Shown: one piece after another, positions 5,986 to 6,385 of the stretch
How positions within the stretch are numbered: position 1 is the stretch's first letter
Layout of the letters: each line of letters starts with the position of its first letter
Origin: Pseudomonadota bacterium
Lineage (GTDB): Bacteria > Pseudomonadota > Alphaproteobacteria > Rhodospirillales > UBA2165
Reading direction: 5' to 3'
DNA length: 6,385 nt
NCBI GenBank assembly: GCA_027592155.1
Contig: JAQCKY010000145.1
Coordinates: 1-6,385, forward strand
Position numbers and translations under genes: made by a program
The notes under the pieces: model-generated
Databases searched by the model: none
Seen by the model: only the letters and a program-made list of their open reading frames with translations
Told to the model about the DNA's origin: nothing

Positions 5986-6385
5986 ATGTCCAAATTTACG
6001 CTTCAGGTTAACGGCAAGGCTCAGGCGGTTGAGGCCGATCCGGCAACGCCGCTGATTTTCATCCTGCGCAATCATCTGGGTTTGACCGGCCCGAAGCTTG
6101 GCTGCGGGCTCGAACAATGCGGCGCCTGCGCGGTATTGGCGGACGGCGAGCATATCTTGAGCTGTGTTCGCGCCGTCTCGGAGTTCGAGAATGCCGAGAT
6201 CATTACCGCCGAAGGCCTGCACGAAGACGATGTCGGGCATCGGGTGCAACAGAAATTCATCGAAGAAGGTGCGGCCCAATGCGGGTATTGCACGCCGGGG
6301 ATCGTGATTGCCACGACGGCTCTTTTGAAACAAAACGCCAATCCCGATGACGGGCAGATTATCGAAGCCCTCGACGAGCATTTGT
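5986..6385 (+). CDS. (2Fe-2S) small subunit of a molybdenum hydroxylase (isoquinoline 1-oxidoreductase/xanthine dehydrogenase type), 3' end outside window
   Basis: The frame is open to the window end: 133 residues of a protein usually about 150-160 long. The N-terminus (MSKFTLQVNGKAQAVEADP) is the family start. Residues 1-75 form the plant-ferredoxin-type domain, with cluster ligands Cys40, Cys45 and Cys48 (LGCGLEQCGACAV) and Cys60. The second, helical [2Fe-2S] domain begins at about 76 with Cys99 and Cys102 (QCGYCTPGIV). Its remaining C-x-C pair should lie directly after the last visible residues DEHL, and the final base T is compatible with Cys. The subunit passes electrons from the molybdopterin large subunit, which is expected downstream, to an acceptor. 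Substrates in this group include N-heterocycles and aldehydes and cannot be told here. The start ATG overlaps a five-codon frame (TAATG at 5984-5988), and no well-spaced ribosome site is seen. Confidence 0.93.
   Translation, partial: MSKFTLQVNGKAQAVEADPATPLIFILRNHLGLTGPKLGCGLEQCGACAVLADGEHILSCVRAVSEFENAEIITAEGLHEDDVGHRVQQKFIEEGAAQCGYCTPGIVIATTALLKQNANPDDGQIIEALDEHL

Noticed and set aside
5902..6381. 159-codon minus-strand frame opposite the Fe-S gene
   Set aside because: It mirrors the cysteine-rich (2Fe-2S) coding frame and its translation looks like no protein family. Only the separate frame below 5902 looks coding.

Overview
The window looks like chromosomal DNA of an alphaproteobacterium, probably of the Rhodospirillales type or a related environmental lineage. 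This rests on three things: GC-rich codon third positions in the genes, a HemY-type TPR protein that carries the C-terminal zinc-ribbon seen in alphaproteobacterial HemY, and single-domain MetE-like and molybdenum-hydroxylase genes typical of metabolically broad alphaproteobacteria. The placement is inference from gene content. There is no rRNA or complete marker gene to fix it.

Layout, left to right. (1) Bases 3-1211 (+) are the 3' part of hemY, cut by the window start. Twenty-two bases later a GTG-started gene (1234-2697, +) encodes a TPR protein fused to a glycosyltransferase-like domain, probably in the same transcript. (2) A complete tRNA-Thr with anticodon CGU and encoded CCA lies at 2752-2827 (+). 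(3) Bases 2828-3158 are AT-richer and hold no convincing gene. They carry a 30-bp near-perfect inverted repeat, two tandem 12-bp repeats sharing TGGGGTAACA, and a short hairpin with a T-run. This could be a tRNA terminator region, or the scar or arm-site region of an integrative element that used the tRNA as its target. (4) Bases 3159-4456 (+) hold two ATGA-coupled genes for unrecognised proteins, each with one N-terminal membrane segment and a proline-rich periplasmic stretch. (5) Bases 4553-5680 (+) encode a 375-aa cobalamin-independent methionine synthase (MetE C-terminal domain) family enzyme with all four zinc ligands. (6) On the minus strand, 5677-5901 is the C-terminal part of a small gene, apparently frameshifted or N-terminally truncated. 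Its stop codon interlocks with that of the MetE-like gene. (7) From 5986 to the window end (+) runs the start of a (2Fe-2S) electron-transfer subunit of a xanthine dehydrogenase/isoquinoline 1-oxidoreductase-type molybdenum enzyme, cut off just before its last cysteine pair.

Functionally the window is mixed: envelope or heme-associated TPR proteins on the left, a tRNA locus that may have hosted an insertion, an uncharacterised two-gene membrane module in the middle, and oxidoreductase/methyltransferase metabolism on the right. I see no CRISPR array, transposase, integrase, toxin-antitoxin or defence system. The least explained items are the two-gene membrane module, the tRNA 3' flank and the broken minus-strand gene.
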